From: Euonymus europaeus
Lineage: Eukaryota; Streptophyta; Magnoliopsida; Celastrales; Celastraceae
Direction: 5' to 3'
Length of the DNA: 64,000 nt
Assembly: GCA_963580455.1 (NCBI GenBank)
Contig: OY756958.1
Span: 18,798,501 to 18,862,500, forward strand
The first letter of the stretch is position 1; each line of letters begins with the position of its first letter. Made by a program: the position numbers and the translations under genes. The notes below the pieces were generated by a model. The model was not told the DNA's origin. It did no database searches and saw nothing but the letters and a program-made list of their open reading frames with translations. Positions 36,901 through 49,750 of this stretch are shown here, piece after piece.

Positions 36901-37394
36901 TTATCGTCACCTTATCATCTCATGCTAATTTAAATCATCCCAACACCAACATTCTATAAGTCCAATCATATTCTCTCGTTCATGGATCTTTAATTATTCA
37001 CCTCTATTAAGCACTTCTTACCTATCGTGTCAATATTACTATAATATCATGTGGTCATGTATCTCAGTTTATTTATTTATTTATTTTTATTATTTATATA
37101 TTTATACACTAATTCTCCAACTTAACCTATCGAAATTCCTCTTTCTAGTCATAAATAATCAATATTATTGTCTCAATTCGTTCTAGTATATTTCAATAAC
37201 TGTACTTATTATAGGAGACATACACAAATAATTAAACATTCATACCAGAACAATGAAACCTAAATTTAAAGCACTTACTTGTTGATGGTCGTGCCGATCC
37301 ATGATGCTCATGTGACTTTACCAACCTTCACTCTTCATATATATATATCTTATTAATTATCTTATTTTAGAGAACCGTTGCCTCTGATACCAAC
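33939..37394. other. Non-coding internal region of the LARD-like element
   Basis: 3.46 kb of A+T-rich sequence with only short ORFs. No gag, protease, RT or integrase motif is seen in any frame. It begins at the polypurine tract (next to 33938) and ends at the primer site (37381-37392). Such interiors are typical of large retrotransposon derivatives that keep only signals for copying. Confidence 0.8.
37381..37392 (-). other. Primer-binding site (tRNA-iMet type) of the LARD-like element
   Basis: The - strand reads TGGTATCAGAGG two bases inside the LTR. It matches the plant initiator-tRNA primer string TGGTATCAGAGC except for the last base. It sets the direction of the element. Confidence 0.85.
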
Positions 37395-38306
37395 TGTAAC
37401 GCCCCATCCCACGAAACCCTAACCAATGGGTCCATAGGTCGGAACGCTACTCGCATTTCATTATAAACACGCACAAACAGCTTAGCAACCCTAAACTTAA
37501 GAACCTATAACCAATAAAAATTCACTTTATTTAAAAATCACAATAAATAGTTAGTATAATCTAACCTGAATTAAAAGTGTCTTTTTATATATTCCAAATA
37601 TACAGCAACATCCATTCAATATCCTATAAGTATACTACTGTGATACTTATACCTTTCATCCTCATTTATGAATCTACACTTATCATCATACGTCATAGTT
37701 ATTAACTGTAAGAGCATAAATAGATTTGGTACTTAATTTATCAATCTTCTGTGAAAATTAGCTTCCGTCACATGAGCATCTTCTTCATGGATCTACGGCG
37801 ACACCATCAACTCCTAAGTCGGCATAATCATCTAATACATCAATACCTGCATCACGAAACATGGTGAGCCGAGGCCCAGCAAGTAATACTTATGCATGAA
37901 TGCACATGAATCTCATCCTTAGAAAATCAGTCAGCCATTTTAATCATTTTTCCAGTACTCGGGCCCTTAACCTAGATACACTGCTACAGAGCAACCGGTC
38001 GGGATTTCCTTATATTAAGTATTCTACCAAAGAACACTTTTCAGTCAAAATACATTTCTATTTTCATTTCCGGTACCAATTTCCTTTCATATAAACCTCA
38101 ACTTTAACATTTCCATATACCCTCCTTGTAGCAGTAGTACCCGGTTCGTAAAAAAACATTTTCCTTTCATTTTCCTTAAATGCACGTGTCATGTATGCCA
38201 TGATATGTTATGTTTCATGCAATACAACCATTAACTGTCATATCTAGTTAACATCACATAACAATTCACCATTCACAAATAACTCATCATCGTCAGTTCA
38301 GCCTCA

Positions 38307-38343
<37 letters not shown>

Positions 38344-39604
38344 TCCATCACATGACAGTTCACAATCAACCAGTACCAAAATCATCGCAATCAAGTTGAT
38401 GTCTATAATTAACAGAGTCCATACAATTATTATTATAACAATATCAATCTCATTACCACAAATTAATCATACTAACATATATACATATATATATATACAT
38501 ACCTTATACATATACATACCCATACAAATACGGAAATTGTATAATTAACAATCATTCAGCATGCAATTCTGTGAGACAGGTGAGTATTACTTACCTGATG
38601 TGCTCCCAAAATTCCTGATAATTTAATTGTAAATATTAGTCCTGAAACCCATACAATATCCACAATTATTTATTTATACTATTATCTTTGATCAATTCCT
38701 TTTATCAACGTACTCAAAATTACTTAGTATATTATACAACCGAGTAAATAAACCCATTGTCTTTATTAATATATCTACCCTTGATTAACATATATTATCA
38801 CTAGCATATATTATCATTAATTTTAATGATTTAACATTAATCAATAAAATTAACCTTAATTAATTAATATAAAACTGAACCAGGTCAGCTCGACCCGGCA
38901 CCCTGCCTTCCGTCAATGACGCGGGTCAAACAGACCCGTGCGGAACTCTTCCGGGTAACCGCGGGTGAAAGGCGCGGTGACGGTCACCGCTGCCATAACC
39001 GAGCAGAACTACTTACGGGGAGTCTATTGGTGGTTCCTATTACTTGAACGGCGTCCGGAAAACGACCGATCGACGGTCTAAAGCTTACGGCGCCGCGCCT
39101 GCTTAACTCCTCTGTTGACAGCCAAGACAACCTCCGTTCAATCCGAAACTAGCAGCGTTGAGTTCATCTCGTCCACCTCGTACTTCTCGCACCGGCCCGG
39201 TCTCCGTTCGTCGCCGTTTAGAAAATCCGGCCTTCCGTCGCCGCCCGACCCCTGGTCGCGTTTTAGGGTTGGCATCCCTCGATTTTCGTGCCCCGCCCAT
39301 ATATATTAATTTAATCTGTTTTTCTTCCTTAATTACCCCTGCCATTAATGCTTATTTACACAAAATACCTATCTGTATTTACTGGTTTGCCATTACCATA
39401 TTTATTATCATATTTTTGTATTTAACTTTCATAATTTATAGTAATTTCATTTTAATCCCGTTTTCAATAATTCTTGCGCCCGCAACTTATAATTTCACTA
39501 TAGAATTTATGAAAAATATTCTAATCGAACTTAGGTCACACATGGCATCGCCTATCTTACCACACCTACCACCGTAGGTTATCCAAAAGGTTCGGGGTGT
39601 TACA
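37395..39604 (-). repeat. LTR (5' LTR in element orientation) of the LARD-like element
   Basis: Near-identical partner of 31731-33938, offset 5664-5666 bases. It ends GTGTTACA directly before the right ATTCT target duplication. Confidence 0.93.
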
Positions 39605-41860
39605 ATTCTGATCACCGTAGTAACTTCCCCTGTAAAACCTATCATTGTCACCTCACTTAGGATTAATCATTTTCATTTTTACCCAAAAGTTTAAGCATTG
39701 ATCGATCGTGGGATAGTGTTGACTACCAAACCATTATCCACGACTTGAACTTTCACATAGTAGTTAAAAGTTTGATCATATTTCCTGGGGACATCAAATT
39801 TTGGCATGTTATTTTCTTTACTTGCTTCTTTGCCTACCAAACAAATGGTAAAACCAAAGTAGTTGTGGAAAAATCTTGAATTGCTCCGGCCATGAAACCT
39901 TTTACAGTTAGTTTATCTTTTCCTAATACCTAGTTTCCTTCTATTCCTTTTCTTTGCGAACCCATGTCTAGCTTTTGTGTTTGACCATCGGTCGTTCTAG
40001 TTCATATAAACTCCGTATATAGGTAGCATACTGCCTCTGTTTCCTTATCAATTGAGTTCTTATTAAAGGTGTTAGGAACTTCTTATGTCCTACCACCTGC
40101 CTTTTACTTGGGATAGTATTGGTTGGTGATTTAACAAACAATGTTCTTGCTCAATTCTGACCATCATTTATTCTACCAATATGATATTTGTGAGAAGCAT
40201 AAGCCTTTGGTTCCTATACATGAGATTTATTTTTCAATTTCTGATTGATCTCTATACTGTCATGTAGGTCCACATCAATAGCATGCATGGTTGTTGCTTC
40301 GAAAGGCAATGAATCTTTATCTACCAACATTGATTCCATGTATGCGAATCGGAAAATCCCTTTGTTTATTTTCTCCTAAATTATGATCTTCAAATTTCAA
40401 CAGTTGTTTTTAGTATGGGACCACAAGTTATGATATTTACAGTGGTCCTTCCCTTTCATGTCCTCAGGGGATGGTAACTTATGTTTCGCTCACAAACTTT
40501 TCGTACCATAGAAAATCATAGGTTATATCAAAGGCATAGTAGATATTACTACCAATAGGTTGTTTCTTTGTTGCCTCTGACGACTTGGGTTTGGATAATG
40601 CAGAAAAATCCAAACTTTATTTTATGATGTGACTTCAGCGGTAGCCATTTCCGTCTCCCATATTATGTCCCCATGGAAGATTTTTTTTTCTTGCCATGTT
40701 CTTTCAGTAACTCTTCATATTCAGCCACCTTAGCTGCCATTTCATAGAAATCATAAAATTTCATACCTTCGCATTTTTCTGAAGTTTGATAACCAATCTT
40801 TGCTGAGCAATTTTGACAAACTCTAACTCTATCAAGTAGATATGACATCTAGTCCTCATCTTTTTTAAATGGGCAAGGCATCAGTAGTCTCCCCTAGTTT
40901 CTGCCCCAATTTAGATAACTTAGCAACAAAAACATCTTATTCAACTCAAAAAATGGAGTATGGAATGATCTTTACATCTCCCACCAATTAAGTTTCTTGG
41001 TAACATAGAATACCAGGTGAAGGCAACTCTTATCAAAGAGTTTGGAAACAACCTGAGGTGAAGATTGTCAAAATTATCGTAGTTTGCAAGTTCTCCACAC
41101 TACACTGTTAAATGACCAATTTGTTCCATGGTAGATTGTCCCTCATCTCTGGCAAACAGAAAATGTAAAATCTAGGACTCTAAAGCCTCGTAGATAAGGA
41201 TTTTCATGATCCACCATAGCTGGATAAGGTTTGTGGTATTCTGGTTGACTCATCTGCCTTAGGCTCTGACCATAAATTTCCTGCAAAAATTGCCTAATCA
41301 TGTCCGAATCAATAGGTGGTAACTGTAGTGGAATAATTGGTTGGACCTAGTCACCATTAATATTGCCTCTAGGCCTCTTGATTCTTCAGGTGGTATATAG
41401 GTGTATGGATGATTTGTTGGGTTGGTATTCCCAGTCATACTAGGTCGAAAGTTTTGACTCTTTGATGTTAAGCTCATAAGAGGTGGAGTATAACGAGGAG
41501 GAACTATTCCACATAGCCATTTACGATACTCTTTTGTCTTAATGGATGCCCCCCGAGGCTAGTTCCTCCAATTTCTGCTCAAACATCTGTTTCATCACAA
41601 TATTAATAGTTTTGTTAGAATATACATCTATACTCTTTAATGGCGAGGTGTTTGAACAGAATTGCGGCTTTATCTGATAAGTCATCTGGTCTATCATTTT
41701 ACTCTAAATTTCATTCACTGTCACCATCATTAACAACATCATTTGTTGGCACATTTTAATGTGAACGATCACCACCAATCTCATTCATTGGATCTTTCCT
41801 AGAGGTGCGCGTACGCAATGCCATTGATTTTGTTTCTTAAATAGGTCCCACTAGGTGTGC
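39605..41860 (-). pseudogene. Gag and start of protease of Tat-like copy 2
   Basis: Sequence from 39610 continues the protease interrupted at 31730. Further right (40440-41770) the - strand shows gag landmarks in the same order as copy 1: GMKFYDFYEMAAKVAEYEEL (40848-40663), the equivalent of FREFYELAVKVEYEELLKEE, then WFSTFPQ-like sequence near 40950-41050 and the DHENPYLRGF-like block near 41180-41210. Breaks are frequent. The 5' limit is a primer-like TGGCACACCTAGTGGGACC near 41846-41862, as in copy 1. Confidence 0.7.
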
Positions 41861-41862
41861 CA

Positions 41863-42478
41863 AAAAGGTTGTTGGCCCAAAAGGTGACTTGTTGCAGTTT
41901 TGCCAGAGATTATAGTTTCTCAATTGTAAGGTAAAATGGAAATACACCAATTATTATCTAACTTAATCAAATGATGAAAGTAAAGACTATTGCAACCACA
42001 GTAATCTTATGTTTTCCAACTCCACTAATGCACGCTTCATTGAGATTGTAATAAACAAAAAGACATGACACCAAGTACACATTACACAATGATAGTTGGT
42101 ATTGAAACTTTATAGTAATAATCTAAATATAAAGTTGTCTTGATAAACAACATATTGTAATTGTAAATGGATGATAAATATAAATGAAACGCAGATTGTA
42201 AGCATATTTGTTCTTGATTTCTTGTGCGTGTCCTCCTCATGTTTTTCTACTGCCTTATTAAAATCCTTCTTCAATAAAAATCTGGCCCTATTACTCCATG
42301 ATTCACCATTAATTTCGGTTCAGTTAGGCATTAAACCCATAATTTCCAAATCATGTTTTACCACCGATAGTAGCAACTGCTTCTTCTTTAATTACCATTT
42401 GTCCCATGATTCTTACTTGCTTCAAACTACTTCTCCACTTCTTTCGGCTAATTCCTATGGAAACCTTAATGAACTAGG
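41863..42478 (-). repeat. Putative 5' LTR of Tat-like copy 2
   Basis: A non-coding stretch between the primer-like site of copy 2 and the integrase remnant of copy 3. No second copy was found left of the antisense ORF at 22.6 kb, so the outer edge is only inferred from where coding sequence of copy 3 begins. Confidence 0.4.
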
Positions 42479-45400
42479 AATCTCCTAGCTTCGGATTCTT
42501 CCTCTCATGGTTGTGGGGCTTGCATGCATATGGTGCCAACAACTTCTGAGCCTCTAGATGAGTTAGAATATCTAATTTTAATTCATCCAAATCTAACAGG
42601 CTTTGAACCATAAATTGAGAATACTCCTCACAACTTAGCTCATTTGGCATTGCTACCCTCATAGATTGAATATTCACTTCCATAGGTACAATTGCTTCTT
42701 GTCCATATACCAACTAATATAGAGTTACCTTTGTGCTTGACTAAGGAGGATGTTCTATACATCCACAATGCTTTAGTCAACAAAATGTGCCACTATCTAG
42801 CATTCTGACCAATCATTTTTCTTACAAGGTTTTTAATGATTTTATTAGTTGACTTGGCTTCCTCATTAGACTGGGTATAGTATAGTGTAGAATTCACCAA
42901 TTTTATACCAAATTCATCCAAGAATTATCTAACTCTCACCCCATTGAAAGACGTTTTGTGGTCTACCATGATAGTTTGAGGAATTCAAAACATATAAATA
43001 ATGTGGTCCCATATAAATTCTATGATATTTTCTTATCCTACTTCCTTCAAGAGGATCGCCTCTACCCATTTAGTGAAGAAACTAGTGGCCACAATTATGA
43101 ATGTGAATGTGTGATGTTTGGCCGAGGGTGGATAAATCTTCCCTATCAAATCTAAAGCACAACCTCTAAAGGGCCATGACTTAATCATAGGTACCATTTC
43201 TCTTGTAGCGGCTCCTTACATAGGGCCATGTTTTCTACATGCCATACATCCCTTGGCATATTGAGTGCATGTTTCACCCATTTTCATCCAAAAGTATTTA
43301 CTTAACACTATAAGCCACCTCATCTTTAGTCCTACTTGATGGGCCCCATAAATCCCTTCATCTACTTCGGTCATAATTGTCTTTGACTCCTACTCACTCA
43401 CACACTTTAACAATATGCCATCTTGTCATTTTTTATATAATTGGTCATCTAGAAAAATGAAATTTAGGATGCGTAGTCGAACCTTTAATCTACTTTTTTT
43501 TTGGATTTTTCAAAAACTTCCTAATCTCATTTCTCCAATATTTGACTTCTCCAGCTTCAATGCATAATACCTTGAACCTTTTTCGTTGGCTTGCTTACTC
43601 AATCTTGTTCAAATTCCTCTAATAGATGTTGAGTAATGTTGTGCAAAGCAACTAGTGACTCGTTCTAGCATTTGAAACTTCTCATCAACTGATTCACAAT
43701 CAATTGTGAATCTCCTTTTAACTTTTACATTGCGAACCTTCATATCTATTAATATTTCATGGCCGATTATTAAAGCTTTTTATTCATCCTGATTGTTTGT
43801 GTACATTTCTTTTAATGTAAACAGAAAATGATAATTTCGCCCTTCACCCTAGACGTGGAATTAAGACTATCCCAATCCCTACACCATTGGACATTTTCGA
43901 ACCACCAAAGTATAAAATCCTGAGGTTCTATACTTATTGAACATAATTCTTGCTTGATTTCTTTCTCTATTTCAAGACATGGATGATGAGCCAGAAAATT
44001 AGCCAATTCTTGATTTTTTTTATAGTTTTTTTGGGGCACATGTTGTAAATCAAATTTTGATAAGGCTATAGCCCAGAAACCAACCCTTTGATGCAAAGTT
44101 GGACAAGAGGAAGTATCTGATTATATTAATTTTTGAAATCAAATACATAATAGCAGACTTCAAATAAGCCCTTAATTTCGTGCAGGTGGAACACAAAACC
44201 AAACACAATTTCTCAATAGAAGAATATTTGCATTCATATTGCAATAACTATCTACTAAGATAATAGATGACTCTTTCTTCGCCATCATTGTCTTCTTGTG
44301 AAAGCATTCCTGCTATTTACTGTTCTTCTGCCGCAATATATAACTTGAGTGGCCGTCCATGCTTGGGAGAGACACCATCACTGGTGGGTTGGATGAGTAT
44401 TACTTTAGAATTTCAAAGGCTTCTTGATGTTCCTCTCCCCAAACAAACTTTTCCTGACTTTTCAACTTTAACAAATAGGAGAACACACTTGTTCGCCCTA
44501 CACAATTTGAAATAAATCTTCTTATAAAATTAATCTGCCCTACAAACCATTAATTATAATTCTTTCTTTGTTTTGGGCGGCTAGGCACTTATAGTAGTTA
44601 TTGTTTTATTTTGATATATTTTGACCCCTTGGTGGTGCATGAGGAAACCAAGAAAATTCCTTGAACTTACACCGAAAGCACACTTCAAGGGATTTAATTT
44701 CAACTTATATGCTCTCATTCATTCAAATGAACATCTCAATTGATTGAAATGATAAGTTATTTTCATATTTGACTACAATACCATCTACATCGACTTCAAT
44801 GTAGTCCCCAATTATATCGTGAAAGATAAGATTCATTCCCGTTAATAAGTGGCCCTAGCATTTTTCAATCCAAAAGGCATCACAACCTATTCAAAACAAC
44901 CAAGTGTGTCAGGACACCTAAAGATTGTTTTATGAACATTCTCTTCATCAATATCATTCTAGTTGTAGCCTAAATAACCGTCTATGAACGAATATATTTC
45001 ATGTCATGAAGTTGAATAAATTAGCTATCTATAGAAGCATCGAATATTCATCCTTAGGTGTGGCTCTAGATCCAATAACTTGCTAATGAAAGTTGAACGA
45101 GTCTCGCTCTGTTCTCCAATGTTGATTTTTTCGAGTGAATCCATAGCTTTGGCAAACCCTTACTTTCCCATTTTGAGCAGCCTATCCCCCAAGCTTTTGA
45201 TTTCTTCTAAGTCACATATATCACCTTCATTCAGGCAATATTCACTTCAGGCTTCAAGAAGCCATGGGCTGAGTTTCTTGACCCATATGGGTCCCTTGAT
45301 TGGTTTATGTCTGAGTCAAAAGCTGGTTACCTTGGTGGGCCATATGTATTTACTCCTGGTACTTGAGCGTTTATCGCCCTATATTGGGTATTGGTACTTA

Positions 45401-45768
45401 GGATTCATCCTATCAAACCTATCTGTAAACTTAAGCCATTTTCATCCATAACATCAAAATGCCACATTATTTTTGTATTTTTATTACCATTTTGAGTACT
45501 TTTATCGGCTTCAAAATGAGCGTTGGAAATTATTTGGTCGTGCAAATCTTCAACCATCTCCGTAAGAAAGTTTCGCATTTCATGCGCATTCAAGCTGATT
45601 CGCTCATAGCGGCCAACCAAGGTCGGGATGTGTCGCGCAAGCAGATCGTCCTTAATTTGGTTATCACCGACCGTTGTTTCATCCATTGGGACTTAACCCA
45701 CTAGTAGTCCATCACCATTTTTTGGGGGCATACTTGATGCTATTTAACAAAGAGTCTCACCAGGTGTG
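42474..45768 (-). pseudogene. Tat-like copy 3: pol remnant lacking gag and protease
   Basis: Read on the - strand from right to left. 45686-45405 is an unidentified N-terminal-like stretch beginning MDETTVGDNQIKDDLLARHI. 45150-45050 matches the protease-RT linker (KINIGEQSETRSTFISKLLD). RT follows at 44530-45000, where the catalytic box reads EVDVDGIVVK instead of YxDD. RNase H/connection is at 43810-44250 and the integrase finger and core at 42720-43450. The C-terminal integrase block YGQEAIVPMEVNIQSMRVA (42713-42474) equals YGHNVVLPMEVVVPSLRVA of copy 1. Most of gag and the whole protease are gone, and many stops are present. Confidence 0.7.
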
Positions 45769-46424
45769 TCAAATTATTTACAGATAAAAATTGCTCGCAC
45801 ATAATTGATAAAAACTGGGCGAAATAAGATATTTATTGTAAAGATGAGTATCAAACGATTGAACAGGGTACCAAACCCTTAGGACAAAGTCCAATAGAGG
45901 GTCGTAATAAAGATATCAAATGCTCCCTTATGGCACTTGAAACTAAAGGCTAATTTACCTTAAACTAAGATTGCACTAAAGCTTAGGTTATGGGTTACAT
46001 TAAAAAATGGAGAAAAATGCATTTGTCGTTGGAGTCTTTCGTGTGTAGAGATTTTTCCGACCTTCATCCCTTATATTTATAACCTTCATCGTCGACTACT
46101 TGGAGGAATACGCGCTCAACTCCCATGTGTGTATCATGTATGCTACATTTAGCAACCGCTCCCACATTCGGTAACTCTTCATAATCGAACATGTCCACAT
46201 TTTCTAACTTTGTAACCACATAAAAACCTCCTAGCTACATAACCATGTGGCAGAATAATTGCTCATACGTTCACATAATATAACTTACATTATTCATAAC
46301 ATTCTTAATTGATCACATTCGTAAGATGCAAAAACTCTGTACTTTATCTAACTTTAAGCGAGAACTTAAGAGCATTTTTTATGCTGAATAATTACCAACT
46401 AAAAATAACTACAGAGATCCCAAC
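45769..46424 (-). repeat. 5' LTR of Tat-like copy 3
   Basis: It is adjacent to a primer-like site (TGACACACCTGGTGAGACTC on the - strand, about 45751-45771) and collinear with the solo LTR at 17118-17803. On the - strand the outer end would be TGTTGGGATCTCTG (46411-46424). The outer 30 bases differ from the solo LTR, so the exact end is tentative. Confidence 0.65.
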
Positions 46425-46600
46425 ACTTGGCCTTTAATGGAAAGAACGTATGACAATTGAATTGATCGTTTAATTAATTGCCATTAAATTAACGTAATGG
46501 TTAATTGTTATTTGATATTAACTATAACCCCCAAATCCCCACAAGCCATTCACCGCTCTTTCTTCGCTTATTGCAGGGACGACGAAGAGAATAGCCATTC

Positions 46601-46603
<3 letters not shown>

Positions 46604-46645
<42 letters not shown>
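46604..46645 (+). repeat. CT microsatellite upstream of the translocator gene
   Basis: An uninterrupted CT run of about 20 units lies about 250 bp before the start codon. CT-rich tracts are common in plant 5' leaders, so it may be in the 5' UTR or core promoter of the gene at 46898. The small ORFs across it are not credible. Confidence 0.9.
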
Positions 46646-46648
<3 letters not shown>

Positions 46649-46897
46649 ATTAAGGCCCCCAAAGCCTCTTCGCTTTGTCTTTCTCTGTCTCTCTGTATCT
46701 TCGTGTCTGAAGAACTTTTTATCTCTCTCTGCGTCTCTGCCTTTGCTGCTGTAAAAGGCTATATGCAGATCAGCCATTGCTCAGATCGATCCCTTTATAG
46801 TGCACCTGCCGTCACATAATCGATACGGCGTCTCCTTTTTTTTGGTTATATAACAATCTGAGCCGTTTCAATTGAAACGGATCGCCGGATCTTCACA

Positions 46898-49750
46898 ATG
46901 AAGGGAGCGTCGTCGAGGTTTTTCACGATCGGGCTTGTGTCATCCTGGTACTCTTCCAATATTGGGGTTCTGTTACTGAATAAATACTTGCTAAGCAATT
47001 ATGGGTTCAAGTACCCTATCTTCCTCACCATGTGCCACATGACCGCTTGCTCTCTGTTGAGCTACATCGCTATAGCGTGGATGAAGATGGTTCCTATGCA
47101 GACGATTCGCTCTAGGGTCCAGTTCTTCAAGATCTCTGCTCTCAGTCTTGTGTTTTGTGTATCGGTCGTGTTTGGAAACATCTCATTGAGGTTCTTGCCC
47201 GTCTCGTTTAACCAGGCGATCGGAGCCACCACGCCGTTTTTCACTGCGGTGTTTGCGTATTTGATGACTTTCAAGAGGGAGGCGTGGTTAACATACTTCA
47301 CGCTGGTTCCGGTTGTTGCAGGGGTCGTCATTGCCACCGGGGTATGTATGAGGTTAATTTTTGGGTGCCTATTGGTTAATTTTATTGGGAATGACTTTGA
47401 ATTCGATAATGGCTCTGCTTTGATTGACTATCTATGTTGAAATTGAGTCACTTTTTGCATAATTTGAAATTTTTAAATGGTTTATCTTTGATTGATGATA
47501 TTCAAAGTTCATTTATTCCAATCGATAACTTTTGGATTTTGTACCTACATTGTCTCCATCTGCGAAAACCACTTGGTTGCAATATTCATTTTCTTTTGTT
47601 CTTTCGTGCATCCATCATCCATGGCTATAGGGCGAACCAAGTTTCCATCTGTTTGGGTTTGTTATATGTGTTGCGGCTACAGCTGCAAGGGCACTCAAAT
47701 CAGTTTTACAAGGGATTTTGTTGTCTTCTGAAGGGTAAGGGGTTTTCTCTTCTTCTTCTTCTTCTACTTTATATATATATTAATTGATTTTTTTTTCTCG
47801 AGTTTAATGAAACAAGGAATCAAATCTGAAGTGTTTCTAACCTTTAATAGGGAGAAGCTGAATTCAATGAACCTTCTTCTATACATGGCTCCAATAGCAG
47901 TGGTGTTTCTTCTTCCTGCAACACTTATTATGGAGGAAAATGTGGTTGGCATTACCCTAGCTCTAGCTAGAAATGACATCAGGATCATCTGGTATCTACT
48001 TTTCAACTCAGCACTAGCATATTTCGTGAACTTGACCAACTTTTTGGTCACTAAACACACCAGTGCTCTTACACTCCAGGTATGCAATTCTTCTAGTTCC
48101 TTTACTTTGCATTTGATGATTGACATGATGATCTATTGTGATTTCTTTAACGTTTATTCCTCATTTCATAAGAAAACTAGGATAATGTGGTTATCGTTTT
48201 GCACAGAACAGAAGTAGGAATGTCTAGCATGAGTCATCTTAATCCCTTTTGAAGTTTGCATTGCAGGAGTCTAAATTTTGATATGATAGGAAAAAGATCA
48301 AATAAGTAATAGTTCCCATTTCCAAATGCTTTGTGTTTTTTATATGCCAATTTCCAGTTATACGCATTTTGATGACTGATTTCACAAGTCAACAAGTCAA
48401 CGATTGGCTCAGATTTTGGACATTTTTGGCTTTGGAAAAGACTTTGCGTCTACACACATAAAATCCATTGAAGTAGTGTTGTTAAGCAGCTAACTGCCTG
48501 TGGAATTTTTTAATTTTCGATGCTCGTGTTTGTTGAATGCTGCTCTTGGACTGTAAAATTGGATAGTACTACACAATAAGGGGAGATGCTGAGGAGTGAC
48601 ATTCAAGATACATCAAAAAAAAACTTGTGAATCTATTCAAAATTGTTGGAACGTTACATTGATATTAATTCCTTTGAGATTATGTGCTGAAAAATGGCAG
48701 GGTATTTTCATTCTATTGGTGCTGCGAAGACGCTAAACTTGGGAAGCTTTTACTCTTGTTTATATGAAGGCTGTATAGCTACTCTATGAGTAGAATGCAA
48801 TGAAAAATAAGAATTTATTTTCATGATTTAGTGGGACATATTTATTCTCCATGGTGCCCATCAATTCCTATCTTAATTAATATAAAAACCCATACAAAAT
48901 GACTCTTTTGTTTTACTTCCAAGAATATGCACTTTATGCATTTAGGATATCTTCGTTGATTTTTGAATATTTTACGGGCCACGTTCATTTCCTCTGAAAC
49001 TTGCTTGTTGAGGTCTTAGAAGGTACGGGATAATGTTTTAATTATAATGCATGGGATCACGGGGGGACCAGACTAGAGGAATTATTTTTCAATTCCCAAT
49101 TTGATGTTAGTTACATTCATATGGACCGTTGGAAGCTCCTAAAGAATTGATATGCTATAGGGGCATAGGAAAGAGTCCACGTAAGCGTACCCTTTTTGAA
49201 TGGGTTTCAAAAAGATATCATGGAAGTCCTAGTTTTTCATGAGTTCCTTTAGAGATTCTAGAATTTTAGATAAATGGAAAGCTGTTTGGTTTTTTATGTT
49301 TCAATAGAAGAAAAATGATTTGATAGGTTAGATTTGAGGAATTATCTTTGATCAGCACGATTGATGAAATACAACTGAACAAAGTGCATCCCTGCCCAAT
49401 TTGAGATATTGTCATCATATGTCATCTATTTAAGTTACGTGCTTATTTAACTGGTGGTTTTGCTCCATCATTTTGGGGATAAAATTTTGTGTTGATTTCC
49501 TTGCGTCCTTTTCTTTTTTCTGTGTAGTTTATACATGCTTAAGTTTTGTGAAGACGCTGTTGCGGGTTCAGTAAAATGCTAATGGAGTTATTTGGTTGTC
49601 CAGGTGCTGGGAAATGCCAAAGGAGCCGTGGCTGTGGTAGTTTCGATTTTAATATTCAGAAATCCTGTCTCTGCCACTGGAATGCTTGGCTACTCACTGA
49701 CAGTCCTTGGGGTAATCCTTTACAGTGAAGCCAAGAAAAGAAGTAAATGA
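46898..49750 (+). CDS. UUAT: Nucleotide-sugar/phosphate translocator, UUAT/KT-group (complete, 4 exons)
   Basis: The likely product is a 307-aa drug/metabolite-superfamily transporter of the plant triose-phosphate-translocator-like KT group, close to Arabidopsis At3g11320/At5g04160. At5g04160 is the Golgi UDP-uronic acid transporter UUAT1. Exons by splice sites and reading frame are 46898-47341, 47631-47734, 47851-48079 and 49604-49750 (stop TGA); all introns are GT..AG and phases agree. Landmarks: [107 protein letters not shown] and [20 protein letters not shown]. About ten membrane segments are expected. Likely role: moving UDP-sugars into the Golgi for cell-wall polysaccharide synthesis; the substrate cannot be read from sequence. 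No disabling change is seen, and it is the only intact protein gene wholly inside the window. Confidence 0.95.

Larger units (their letters stand above)
31731..39604 (-). mobile_element. Young non-autonomous LTR retrotransposon without genes (LARD-like, Tekay/Del-type ends)
   Basis: Two LTRs of 2208 and 2210 bp flank a 3456-bp internal region. ATTCT is duplicated at 31726-31730 and 39605-39609. Next to the right LTR the - strand reads TGGTATCAGAGG (37381-37392), a near-perfect initiator-tRNA-Met primer site. Next to the left LTR it reads GAGGACGAAATTTTTATAAG then GAGGGGAGAC, the stock 3' end of Tekay/Del chromoviruses. The element therefore points leftwards on the - strand. The inside has no gag or pol trace, so it must be mobilised by an autonomous relative. 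It splits the protease of Tat-like copy 2. Confidence 0.93.

Noticed and set aside
46497..46777. ORFs across the CT repeat on both strands
   Set aside because: Ser/Leu and Arg/Glu runs come from the microsatellite; no start or splice context supports them.
47807..48217. 136-codon ORF as a separate gene
   Set aside because: It is exon 3 of the translocator with intron sequence on both sides.
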